A stretch of 64,000 nt of DNA from Bradyrhizobium sp. Ash2021 (GTDB taxonomy: Bacteria > Pseudomonadota > Alphaproteobacteria > Rhizobiales > Xanthobacteraceae), in the NCBI RefSeq assembly GCF_031202265.1, contig NZ_CP100604.1:3330501-3394500 (forward strand). Direction: 5' to 3'. The position numbers and the translations under genes are program-made. Below, one piece after another: positions 42,709 through 50,478 of the stretch. The stretch's first letter is position 1. Every line of letters starts with the position of its first letter. Under the pieces are notes generated by a model. It saw nothing but the letters and a program-made list of their open reading frames with translations. It did no database searches and was not told where the DNA came from.

Positions 42709-43626
42709 TCAATGACGCGGCGACAGCGGCGCGTCAACAACGACGCCGCCTTGCGCCAGGGAAGCGGCGAGTTCGGCCACCCGCTCGATGGCGACGGTGT
42801 CGGGGGAGGCCAGCCAGCTCGCCGAAAACGTCAACAGCGGTATCTGCAGGTTGGTCGACAGCAATTGCAGCCGTCCATCAGCCAGTTCGTTTTCGACGAT
42901 CGCGGTCGGTATCACAGCAATGCCGAGGCCTTCGATCGCCATATGGATCACCGTTCCCAGTGAAGCGCTGGCGTGCAGGCGGATCGGCGGCAAATCGGGC
43001 CGGTTGAACAGCGCGCGCACGATCTCGTAAGGCGGGGTCTTGCGCGGAAAGGTGATGATCGGAAATTTCGCCAGATCGTGCACCGTCAGTCGCTCCTTGC
43101 CCAGGCCGAGCGAAGGGCTGGCCAGAAATCCCACGGAATAGTCGCACAGCACCCGGTTGCTGATGGTCGGCCCGGTCAGCGGTCCGAGCAGGAACGCGAG
43201 CTCGATTTCCTGCGCCAGCAGCCGGGTGCGCAAATTCGAGGTGATGTCGACTTCGATCTCGACAGAGAGGTTGGGATAGGCGTGATTGACGCTCTTGATC
43301 AGCTGCGTCAGAAAAGTGTGGACGATGGTCTCGGCGACGCCGAGCCGCAGCACGCCGCGCATCGCCGAGTGGTCGCCGACCACGGCCAGCATTTCCGAGC
43401 GCAGGCCGATCAGCTTTTCCGCATACACCATCATCTGCCGTCCGTGCGGCGTCGGCAGCACCATGCGGCGGTCGCGCTGCAGCAGCTTCACGCCCACCTC
43501 CTGCTCGAGCTGGGCGATCCGCTGCGAGATCGCGGGCTGAGTGGTGTTGAGCTTCTGGGCCGCGCCGCGGAAGCTGCCCAGCGTCACCACCCACATGAGG
43601 GTCTCAATTGCCTTGAAATCGACCAT
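42709..43626 (-). CDS. LysR family transcriptional regulator
   Basis: A 305-residue LysR protein: winged HTH at the N terminus (GSFRGAAQKLNTTQPAISQR, ISQRIAQLEQEVGVKLLQRD) and a periplasmic-binding-like effector domain (RLGVAETIVHTFLTQLIKSV, IELAFLLGPLTGPTISNRVL). ATG 43626 is preferred over an in-frame TTG at 43635. It is divergent from the DUF1445 gene and first in a leftward unit with hydrolase and dehydrogenase, so it probably controls both directions through the palindrome at 43642-43668. A single unpaired LysR with this gene content would respond to the hydrolase substrate or its product. Confidence 0.9.
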   Translation of the reverse strand: MVDFKAIETLMWVVTLGSFRGAAQKLNTTQPAISQRIAQLEQEVGVKLLQRDRRMVLPTPHGRQMMVYAEKLIGLRSEMLAVVGDHSAMRGVLRLGVAETIVHTFLTQLIKSVNHAYPNLSVEIEVDITSNLRTRLLAQEIELAFLLGPLTGPTISNRVLCDYSVGFLASPSLGLGKERLTVHDLAKFPIITFPRKTPPYEIVRALFNRPDLPPIRLHASASLGTVIHMAIEGLGIAVIPTAIVENELADGRLQLLSTNLQIPLLTFSASWLASPDTVAIERVAELAASLAQGGVVVDAPLSPRH

Positions 43627-43641
43627 GCACTTCAATCTCGC

Positions 43642-43668
43642 AGATCGATAAATTTGATTTATCGATCT
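43642..43668. promoter_or_regulatory. Perfect 27-bp palindrome between lysR and DUF1445 gene
   Basis: AGATCGATAAAT-TTG-ATTTATCGATCT, 12-bp perfect arms with a 3-base spacer. It abuts TTGATT (43668-43673), which with CATTAT at 43690-43695 gives a 16-base-spaced promoter for the DUF1445 gene. The centre, about 47 bases from the expected start site, is where LysR activators bind. It also contains the T-N11-A pattern. Confidence 0.65.
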
Positions 43669-43745
43669 TGATTAAAAACTACGATTAGACATTATGGTAG
43701 CCATATGCGCCATTGTCTGTCGAGCAAATTAGCGCGGGATCAACG

Positions 43746-44570
43746 ATGACCAGCCTCGCAAAAACAGAGCGGCTTATCGATCAAGCGGCGGCGGATCTTT
43801 CGCCCAGCGTCGCGGCCCGGCATGCCTACCGCGCCGGAATGGCGGCAAGCACCGCCGGTGTCGCCAACGGCTGCGTCCAGGGCAATCTCGCGATCCTGCC
43901 GGAAAAGCTCGCCGGCGCGTTTCACCGCTTCTGCCAGCTCAATCCGAAACCCTGCCCGATCATCGGCATGTCCGATGTCGGCGACCCCCACATTCCCTCG
44001 CTCGGCCTCGACCTCGACATCCGCACCGACGTGCCGCGCTATCGCGTCTGGCGCGACGGCGAGGTGGTGGACGAGCCGACCGACATCCTATCGTACTGGC
44101 GCGACGATCTGGTCGCCTTCGTGCTCGGCTGCTCGTTCTCGTTTGAAGAGGCGCTGTTGGACGAGGGGCTGCCGATCCGCCACATCGAGCACAAGGTGCG
44201 CGTGCCGATGTTCCGCACCAACATCGCCTGCAGCCCGTCGGGACCGTTTGCCGGTCCGATGGTGGTGTCGATGCGGCCGTTCAAGCCGGCGGATGCGATC
44301 CGCGCGGTGCAGATCACTTCGCGCTTTCCGTCCGTGCACGGCGCGCCGGTTCATCTCGGCCTGCCGGGTTCGATCGGCATCGCCGATATCACCAAGCCCG
44401 ACTATGGCGATCCGGTACCGGTCGCAGCCGACGAGATTCCGGTTTTCTGGGCTTGCGGCGTGACGCCGCAGGCGGTGATATCAGCCGCCAAGCTGCCGTT
44501 CGCGATCACGCATGCGCCGGGATTGATGCTAGTGACCGATCTGAAGAACAAGCAATTGGCCGTGCTTTAA
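43746..44570 (+). CDS. DUF1445 protein (YcsI/D-glutamate cyclase family)
   Basis: A 274-residue DUF1445 family member. Conserved stretches are [58 protein letters not shown] and [15 protein letters not shown], plus [11 protein letters not shown] and [11 protein letters not shown] at the end. Known relatives include mitochondrial D-glutamate cyclase and Bacillus YcsI near 5-oxoprolinase genes, so lactam formation or hydration is a possibility, not a demonstration. It opens the rightward unit that continues with an ABC importer 100 bases on. The lysR promoter region with the 27-bp palindrome lies directly upstream. Confidence 0.85.
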   Translation: MTSLAKTERLIDQAAADLSPSVAARHAYRAGMAASTAGVANGCVQGNLAILPEKLAGAFHRFCQLNPKPCPIIGMSDVGDPHIPSLGLDLDIRTDVPRYRVWRDGEVVDEPTDILSYWRDDLVAFVLGCSFSFEEALLDEGLPIRHIEHKVRVPMFRTNIACSPSGPFAGPMVVSMRPFKPADAIRAVQITSRFPSVHGAPVHLGLPGSIGIADITKPDYGDPVPVAADEIPVFWACGVTPQAVISAAKLPFAITHAPGLMLVTDLKNKQLAVL

Positions 44571-44670
44571 TGGGCAGCGTCTGCCGTTCTTTGAGGCTTT
44601 ACCGCAAGCCTCGCGCGTTTCATCGATAGTCTTGAATCAGATAGTCTTGGGATTAACAGGGGATTTTACA

Positions 44671-45915
44671 ATGACGATCACTCGCCGCAATATATTGCTC
44701 GGAGCCACCGCTGTCGCAGCTCTCGCACCGATCGCGAGCCGCGCGCAAACCACGGAAGTGGTGATCGGCGTCATCTATCCATTCTCCGGCGCCAACGCCC
44801 AGCTGGGCGTCGATGCCCAGAAGGCCTATGAGACCGCGCTGGAAATCATCAACAAGGACTACGATTTCGTTCTGCCGCTGGCCAAGGGCGAAGGTTTGTC
44901 CGGTCTCGGCGGCGCAAAAATCCGCCTCGTATTCGCCGACCACCAGTCCGATCCGCAGAAGGGCCGCGCCGAGACCGAACGCCTGATCACCCAGGAAAAG
45001 GTTTGCGCCGTCATCGGCACCTATCAGAGCGCGGTCGCGGTCACCGTCAGCCAGATCTGCGAGCGCTACCAGATCCCGTTTATCTCGGCGGACAATTCCT
45101 CGCCGAGCCTGCATCGCCGCGGTCTGAAATTTTACTTCCGCGCCGCACCGCATGACGAGATGTACTCGGCCGCGATGTTCGATTTCTTCGATGCCATGAA
45201 GAAGAAGGGCACCAAGATCGAAACGCTGGCGCTGTTCCACGAGGACACCATCTTCGGCACCGATTCCGCCAACGCCCAGCTCAAGCTGGCCAGTGAGCGC
45301 GGCTACAAGGTGGTCGCCGATATCAAATACCGCGCCAACTCGCCGTCATTGTCGGCCGAGGTGCAGCAGCTCAAGGCGGCCAATGCCGACGTGCTGATGC
45401 CCTCGAGCTACACCACCGACGGCATCCTCCTGGTCAAGACCATGGGCGAACTCGGCTACAAGCCGAATGCGATCGTGGCCCAGGACGCCGGCTTCTCCGA
45501 GAAGGCGCTGTATGACGCGGTCGGCGACAAGCTCGAAGGCGTGATCTCGCGCGGCACCTTCTCGCTCGATCTCGCCGCCAAGCGGCCGATGGTCGGCAAG
45601 ATCAACGCCATGTTCAAGGAAAAGTCCGGCAAGGATTTCAACGACCTCACGTCGCGGCAGTTCATGGGCCTGATCGTGATGGCGGAAGCCATCAACCGCG
45701 CCAAATCCACCGACGGCGACAAGATCCGCGAGGCGCTGGTGGCGACCGACATCGCGGGCGAGCAGACCATCATGCCGTGGAAGCGCATCAAGTTCGACGA
45801 GATGGGCCAGAACAACGACGCCGACCCGGTGCTGCTGCAATATACCGGTGGCAAGTTCGTCACCGTCTCGCCGCCGCAAGCGGCGATTGCCGAAGCCGTC
45901 TGGCCGATGATGTAA
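44671..45915 (+). CDS. ABC transporter substrate-binding protein (branched-chain amino acid type)
   Basis: A 414-residue periplasmic binding protein with a TAT-like signal (TRRNILLGATAVAALAPIAS then RAQ) and the Leu/Ile/Val-binding fold: VIGVIYPFSGANAQLGVDAQ, IRLVFADHQSDPQKGRAETE, VCAVIGTYQSAVAVTVSQIC and ADVLMPSSYTTDGILLVKTM. AGGGGA lies 13 bases before ATG 44671. It is followed by livH, livM, livG and livF-like genes, so it is the ligand receptor of a complete importer. The ligand is unlikely to be simply leucine; carbamoylated or lactam-type compounds would suit the neighbours. Confidence 0.9.
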   Translation: MTITRRNILLGATAVAALAPIASRAQTTEVVIGVIYPFSGANAQLGVDAQKAYETALEIINKDYDFVLPLAKGEGLSGLGGAKIRLVFADHQSDPQKGRAETERLITQEKVCAVIGTYQSAVAVTVSQICERYQIPFISADNSSPSLHRRGLKFYFRAAPHDEMYSAAMFDFFDAMKKKGTKIETLALFHEDTIFGTDSANAQLKLASERGYKVVADIKYRANSPSLSAEVQQLKAANADVLMPSSYTTDGILLVKTMGELGYKPNAIVAQDAGFSEKALYDAVGDKLEGVISRGTFSLDLAAKRPMVGKINAMFKEKSGKDFNDLTSRQFMGLIVMAEAINRAKSTDGDKIREALVATDIAGEQTIMPWKRIKFDEMGQNNDADPVLLQYTGGKFVTVSPPQAAIAEAVWPMM

Positions 45916-45946
45916 TGGTCGCGCGCGGGGGCGGGGGGACCGGGCT

Positions 45947-46176
45947 GTGACAGCCGAAACCATTATCCAGAGTCTGGCGCCTTTCGTCATTGCGAGCCAC
46001 CGGGTCGGCGCGAAGCGCCGCCCGATGACAGGCTCCGTGAAGCAATCCATGGTGCAGCGAGAAGAAAGAATGGATTGCGTCGTCGCTTCGCTCCTCGCAA
46101 TGACGAACCCTCACGATAAGGTCGTGAGCCTGGAGCAACCCCGGTGACAGCCGAGACCATCATCCAGAGTCTGGCG
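45947..46176. repeat. 33-bp duplication of the livH start flanking a family B repeat
   Basis: GTGACAGCCGAAACCATTAT... at 45947-45979 repeats the first 33 bases of livH (46144-46176) with two mismatches, both at third codon positions. Between the copies lies a family B palindromic repeat, 45985-46105, longer than the other copies. The left copy opens a frame that stops inside the repeat region, so only the right copy is functional. Confidence 0.8.
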
Positions 46177-47022
46177 AGCGGCCTGTTGATGGGGCTGCTC
46201 TATGGGCTGATCGCCGTCGGGCTGGCGCTGATCTTTGGCCTGATGGACGTCGTGAATTTCGCCCATGGCGAATTCCTGATGATCGCGATGTATGCGACCT
46301 TCTTTCTGTTCGCATTCTTCGCGATCGATCCCTTGCTGGCGGCGCCGCTGGTGGCGGCGGCGCTGTTCGTGTTCGGGGCGGTGGTCTACCTTTTGATCGT
46401 GCGCTTTGCGGTGCGCGCCAAGGCCAACGCCGGCATGGTGCAGATTTTCTCCACCTTTGGGCTTGCGATCGTCATGCGCGGCCTGGCGCAATTCTTCTTC
46501 ACGCCGGATTATCGCAGCGTCACCCATTCCTGGCTTGGCGGTAAAACCATCTCGCTTGGCGGCATCTTCCTGCCCGAGCCGCAACTGGTCGGCGCAGCAG
46601 TCTCGATCGCGGCGTTCGGCGGGCTGTATTTCTTCATCAACCGCACCGATTTCGGCCGCGCGCTCGAAGCCACCCGCGAGGACGCCGGCGCGGTGGCACT
46701 TGTCGGCATCGACAAGAATCGCGTGTTCGCGCTGGGCTGGGGCCTCGGTGCTGCGCTGGTGGGCCTGGCCGGCGCCATCATGTCGATATTCTTCTACATC
46801 TATCCCGATGTCGGCGCGTCGTTTGCGCTGATCGCCTACGTTACTGTGGCGCTCGGCGGTTTCGGCAGCGTGTTCGGCGCCTTTGCCGGTGGCATCATCG
46901 TTGGCCTTGTCGAAGCCACCACCGCCATGATCCTGCCGCCGTCGCTGAAATCGGTCGGCATCTACGCGGTCTATTTGCTGGTGGTGTTCGTCCGGCCGCG
47001 CGGCCTGTTCGGGTCGATCTGA
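46144..47022 (+). CDS. livH: Branched-chain-type ABC permease LivH
   Basis: A 292-residue inner-membrane permease with about eight helices: LASGLLMGLLYGLIAVGLAL, IFGLMDVVNFAHGEFLMIAM (the signature NFAHG loop), GLAIVMRGLAQFFF and ALGGFGSVFGAFAGGIIVGL near the end. The start is GTG 46144. Its stop overlaps the LivM start by one base (TGATG). With LivM it forms the membrane pore for the ligand of the preceding binding protein. A partial copy of its 5' end lies 197 bases upstream. Confidence 0.92.
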   Translation: MTAETIIQSLASGLLMGLLYGLIAVGLALIFGLMDVVNFAHGEFLMIAMYATFFLFAFFAIDPLLAAPLVAAALFVFGAVVYLLIVRFAVRAKANAGMVQIFSTFGLAIVMRGLAQFFFTPDYRSVTHSWLGGKTISLGGIFLPEPQLVGAAVSIAAFGGLYFFINRTDFGRALEATREDAGAVALVGIDKNRVFALGWGLGAALVGLAGAIMSIFFYIYPDVGASFALIAYVTVALGGFGSVFGAFAGGIIVGLVEATTAMILPPSLKSVGIYAVYLLVVFVRPRGLFGSI

Positions 47023-48002
47023 TGGATAGCGATTTCGCCCAGCGCCGCCGCCGCGACCTGATCGTCGCCGCTTGCCTCGCCGTGATCGCTGCTCTCGTCC
47101 CGCTGTTCGTCAAGGACGTCTACGTCCAGAACATCATGGTTCTGACCTTGATGTACGCCGCGTTGTCGCAAAGCTGGAATATCTTGTCTGGCTATTGTGG
47201 ACAGATTTCGCTCGGCCATGCGCTTTATTTCGGACTCGGCGCCTACACCACCGCGATCCTGTTCACGAAGTTCGGCGTGCTGCCGTGGTTCGGCATGCTC
47301 GGCGGCGGGTTGATCTCGGCGCTCATCGCGATGGCGCTGGGTTATCCATGTTTTCGGCTGCGTGGACATTACTTTGTCATCGCCACCATCGTCATCGCCG
47401 AAATCGCGTTGCTGCTGATCCAGAACTGGGATTGGGCGGGTGCAGCGCTCGGCATCGATATTCCCGTGCGCGGCGACAGCTGGCTCAAATTCCAGTTCAC
47501 GCGCAGCAAGCTGCCCTATTTCTATTTCGCGCTGGGGCTGGCCTGCGTCGCCTGGTTCGTCACCTGGTGGCTGGAAGATTCCAAATGGGGCTTTTGGTGG
47601 CGCGCGGTGAAGGACAATCCGGACGCCGCCGAAAGCCTCGGCGTCGTCGTGTTCAATTCCAAGATGGGGGCGGCAGCGGTGTCGGCCTTCCTCACCGCGG
47701 TCGGCGGCGGCTTTTATGCGCAGTTCGTCTCCTACATCGATCCCGAAAGCGTGATGGGTTTTCAGTTCTCGCTGCTGATGGCGCTGCCTGCGGTGGTCGG
47801 CGGTATAGGCACATTGTGGGGGCCGATGCTGGGCGCGGTGATTCTGATCCCGCTCACCGAACTGACGCGCTCCTTCATCGGCGGCTCCGGCCGCGGCGTC
47901 GACCTGATCGTCTACGGCTCGCTGATCGTGCTGATCTCGCTGGCGCGGCCGCAGGGCCTGATCGGGCTGTTCTCTCCGAAGCGCAAGGAGGCGGTGCGAT
48001 GA
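47022..48002 (+). CDS. livM: Branched-chain-type ABC permease LivM
   Basis: A 326-residue permease of the LivM family. SQSWNILSGYCGQISLGHAL is the conserved signature, followed by FGLGAYTTAILFTKFG, YPCFRLRGHYFVIATIVIAE and a C-terminal GGIGTLWGPMLGAVILIPLT. It starts with the base that ends livH and overlaps livG by four bases (ATGA), so translation of the four components is coupled. Longer loop sections (WLKFQFTRSKLPYFYFALG) follow the family pattern. Confidence 0.92.
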   Translation: MDSDFAQRRRRDLIVAACLAVIAALVPLFVKDVYVQNIMVLTLMYAALSQSWNILSGYCGQISLGHALYFGLGAYTTAILFTKFGVLPWFGMLGGGLISALIAMALGYPCFRLRGHYFVIATIVIAEIALLLIQNWDWAGAALGIDIPVRGDSWLKFQFTRSKLPYFYFALGLACVAWFVTWWLEDSKWGFWWRAVKDNPDAAESLGVVVFNSKMGAAAVSAFLTAVGGGFYAQFVSYIDPESVMGFQFSLLMALPAVVGGIGTLWGPMLGAVILIPLTELTRSFIGGSGRGVDLIVYGSLIVLISLARPQGLIGLFSPKRKEAVR

Positions 48003-48730
48003 CGCCTCTATTGGAAACCCGCGGCGTCTGGCAACGCTTCGGCGGCCTGATCGCCAACAGCGATGTCTCGATTTCGGTCGGGCGCGGCGAAATCGTCGGA
48101 CTGATCGGGCCCAACGGCGCCGGCAAGTCGACGCTGTTCAATCTGATCGCGGGCGTGCTGCCGCCGACCCAGGGCTCGATCTGGTTCGACGGCGAGGACG
48201 TCACCAAGCTGCCGGCGGCCGAGCGCTGCCAGCGTGGCATCGGCCGCACCTTTCAGGTCGTAAAGAGTTTTGAGACCATGAGCGTGATCGACAATGTCAT
48301 CGTCGGCGCGCTGGTCCGCAACACCGTGATGCGCGTGGCGCGCCGCAAGGCCTACGAGGTGCTGGAATTCTGCGGCCTAGCCGCCCGCGCCAACGTGCTG
48401 GCCAGCGAGCTCGTCCCGTCGGAAAAGCGCCGGCTCGAAGTCGCGCGGGCGCTCGCGACCGAACCAAAGCTGCTGCTGCTCGACGAAGTGCTCACGGGTC
48501 TGACGCCGGTCGAGGCGAAAACCGGCGTCGAACTGGTACGCAAGGTGCGCGATACCGGCGTCACCGTGCTGATGGTCGAGCACGTCATGGAAATCGTGAT
48601 GCCGCTGGTCGATCGCGCCATCGTGCTCGATCTCGGCAAGGTTTTGGTCGAGGGCAAGCCGACCGAGGTGGTCCGCGATCCCAAAGTCATCAGCGCCTAT
48701 CTGGGGGACCGTCATGCTGTCGGTGCATGA
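47999..48730 (+). CDS. livG: Branched-chain-type ABC ATPase LivG
   Basis: A 243-residue ATPase. Walker A is GPNGAGKST, Walker B LLLLDEVLTGLTP, and the switch His lies in MVEHVMEIV. The ABC signature is unusual: where LivG proteins have a glycine-containing motif (LPYGxQRRLE), this one reads SELVPSEKRRLEVARAL without that glycine. ATG 47999 overlaps the livM stop. It overlaps livF by 17 bases. It hydrolyses ATP together with LivF to drive import. Confidence 0.9.
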   Translation: MTPLLETRGVWQRFGGLIANSDVSISVGRGEIVGLIGPNGAGKSTLFNLIAGVLPPTQGSIWFDGEDVTKLPAAERCQRGIGRTFQVVKSFETMSVIDNVIVGALVRNTVMRVARRKAYEVLEFCGLAARANVLASELVPSEKRRLEVARALATEPKLLLLDEVLTGLTPVEAKTGVELVRKVRDTGVTVLMVEHVMEIVMPLVDRAIVLDLGKVLVEGKPTEVVRDPKVISAYLGDRHAVGA

Positions 48731-49418
48731 AGTCACCACCGCCTATCAAGGGCTGGTCGCGATCTCGGCGGTGAGCATCGAAGTCGCCAAGGGCGAGATC
48801 GTCTGCGTCGCCGGCGCCAACGGGGCCGGCAAGTCGACCCTGCTGAAATCCATCGCCGGCGCCGAACGCCCGCGCTCGGGCACCGTGACCTTCGACGGCG
48901 TACGCATCGACGGCAAGGCGCAGCACCTGATCACCAAGGACGGCATCGCCTATGTGCCGGAAAACCGCCGGCTGTTCCCGCGGCTGTCGGTGCGCGACAA
49001 TCTGCGGCTCGGCAGCTACCTCTATCGCGGCGAGGCCAACCGCGACGAACCGCTGGATCTCGTGTTCAAGCTGTTCCCGCGGCTGTCCGAGCGGCTGGAG
49101 CAGCGCGCCGAAACGCTCTCCGGCGGCGAGCAGCAGATGCTGGCGATCGGCCGCGCGCTGATGACGCGCCCGCGGCTACTCATGCTGGACGAGCCTTCGC
49201 AGGGCATCATGCCAAAACTGGTCGACGAAATCTTTCAGGCCGTGATGCGCATCCGCGACACCGGTTTGACGGTGCTGATCGTCGAGCAGCGGATGGCTGA
49301 GTGCCTCGAAATCGCCGACCGCGCCTACATCCTGCAAACCGGCCGCGTGCTGATGCAGGGCAGTGCGGCTGAGATCAGGACCAACCCGGACGTGCGCAAG
49401 GCGTATCTCGGGCTGTGA
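48714..49418 (+). CDS. livF: Branched-chain-type ABC ATPase LivF
   Basis: A 234-residue ATPase with Walker A GANGAGKST, the canonical signature LSGGEQQMLAIGRALMTRP, Walker B LLMLDEPSQGI and switch His replaced by Gln in IVEQRMAE, as is usual for LivF. VPENRRLFPRLSVRDNLRLG is a LivF hallmark. It is the last gene of the importer; two intergenic repeats follow (49422-49506 and 49533-49657). It may compensate for the degenerate signature in LivG. Confidence 0.92.
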   Translation: MLSVHEVTTAYQGLVAISAVSIEVAKGEIVCVAGANGAGKSTLLKSIAGAERPRSGTVTFDGVRIDGKAQHLITKDGIAYVPENRRLFPRLSVRDNLRLGSYLYRGEANRDEPLDLVFKLFPRLSERLEQRAETLSGGEQQMLAIGRALMTRPRLLMLDEPSQGIMPKLVDEIFQAVMRIRDTGLTVLIVEQRMAECLEIADRAYILQTGRVLMQGSAAEIRTNPDVRKAYLGL

Positions 49419-49421
49419 TTC

Positions 49422-49506
49422 GTCATTGCGAGGAGCGTAGCGACGAAGCAATCCATTCTTTCTTTGCGTCGTGAGATGGATTGCTTCGCTTTGCTCGCAA
49501 TGACGT
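49422..49506. repeat. Dispersed palindromic repeat, family B copy 5
   Basis: CGTCATTGCGAGGAGCGTAG to TTTGCTCGCAATGACG, in the opposite orientation to copies 1-3 judging from the position of the GAGGAGCG variant. It lies four bases after the livF stop. Confidence 0.8.
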
Positions 49507-49532
49507 GGAGAGAGCGTGTCCCAGTTCTCTCC

Positions 49533-49657
49533 GTCATGCCCGGGCTTGTCCCGGGCATCCACGCCTTACTTTCTTGTCGCGCCGAAGACGTGGATGGCCG
49601 GGCATAGGCGAGCGGAAGCGACGCCGTCCTTCGGACGGCTATGCCCGGCCATGACGA
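49533..49657. repeat. Dispersed palindromic repeat, family C copy 1 (uninterrupted)
   Basis: CGTCATGCCCGGGCTTGTCC at the left and ATGCCCGGCCATGACG at the right, with CGTGGATGGCCGGGCATAGG and CGACGCCGTCCTTCGGACGG inside. The second copy, at 62190-63598, is split by the IS4 element, so this copy shows the original state. Confidence 0.85.
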
Positions 49658-49667
49658 CGAGGGGAGG

Positions 49668-50327
49668 TCAGTCGTGCGCGTGTTCCGGCAACGCCAGCCC
49701 AAACACCTTCGTCAAATCCTTGACCTGTTCCGGTGACAAATAGCGCGGGTTCAGCCCGCGCAGCAGCAGATACAATTTCGCGGTCTCTTCCAGTTCCTCG
49801 ATCGCAAACACCGCGGCTTCCAGCGTGTCGCCTGATACCACCGGGCCGTGATTGGCCAGCAGCACGGATGAGTATCTGCCGGCCAGTCCCTTGATCGCAT
49901 CCGCGACCGCGGGATCGCCGGGCCGATAATACGGAACCAGCGCGGTCGCCCCGCACTTCATGACGTAATAGGCCGTCATCGGCGGCAGGGCGGCGCGCGG
50001 ATCGATTTCGGGCAGCATCGACAGCGCCACCGAATGGGTCGAATGCAGATGCACCACGGCGCGGGCGGCGTTGCGGGTCTGATAGAGCGCGGTATGCAGC
50101 GGCACTTCCTTGGTCGGGGCATCGCCGAAGAGCAGCCTGCCGGACGCGTCAAGCCGCGACAGCCGCGCCGGGTCGAGCGAGCCCAGCGAGGCGTTGGTCG
50201 GTGTCACCAGCCAGCCGCCGTCATAGACTTTCACGCTGATATTGCCCGATGAGCCCGGCGTCAGCCCGCGCTCGAACAGCGAACGGCCGAGCCGGCAGAT
50301 TTCCTCGCGGAGCTTGGTTTCGCTCAT
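49668..50327 (-). CDS. otnC: 3-oxo-tetronate 4-phosphate decarboxylase (class II aldolase)
   Basis: A 219-residue class II aldolase/adducin family protein. GLTPGSSGNISVKV is the phosphate-binding loop, VVHLHSTHSVALS supplies two Zn-binding His, and LANHGPVVSGD the third. The OtnC assignment rests on the partners: it is divergent from ltnD, otnI and otnK, the other genes of acid-sugar (tetronate) catabolism, 151 bases apart. It decarboxylates 3-dehydrotetronate 4-phosphate to dihydroxyacetone phosphate. ATG 50327 follows AGAGGA at 7 bases. Confidence 0.85.
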   Translation of the reverse strand: MSETKLREEICRLGRSLFERGLTPGSSGNISVKVYDGGWLVTPTNASLGSLDPARLSRLDASGRLLFGDAPTKEVPLHTALYQTRNAARAVVHLHSTHSVALSMLPEIDPRAALPPMTAYYVMKCGATALVPYYRPGDPAVADAIKGLAGRYSSVLLANHGPVVSGDTLEAAVFAIEELEETAKLYLLLRGLNPRYLSPEQVKDLTKVFGLALPEHAHD

Positions 50328-50406
50328 GGCAGCATCCTCTTGCCGCCTTGTCTCATGCTTTGGCAGCGCGGCCAAGCCGTGATACCCAGAGGCAAAGCCG
50401 CAAGCC

Positions 50407-50451
50407 GCATGATCCGGAAAAGTGGGTACCGGTTTTCCGAAAAGATCATGC
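50407..50451. repeat. GCATGATC-type palindrome in the otnC/ltnD regulatory region
   Basis: GCATGATCCGGAAAAGTGGG to CGAAAAGATCATGC is an imperfect inverted repeat often found between rhizobial genes. Here it occupies about a third of the 151-base region from which otnC and the ltnD operon diverge, so it may overlap promoters. Confidence 0.6.
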
Positions 50452-50478
50452 TCAAGGAAACTTCTGAGGGAACGCCGT

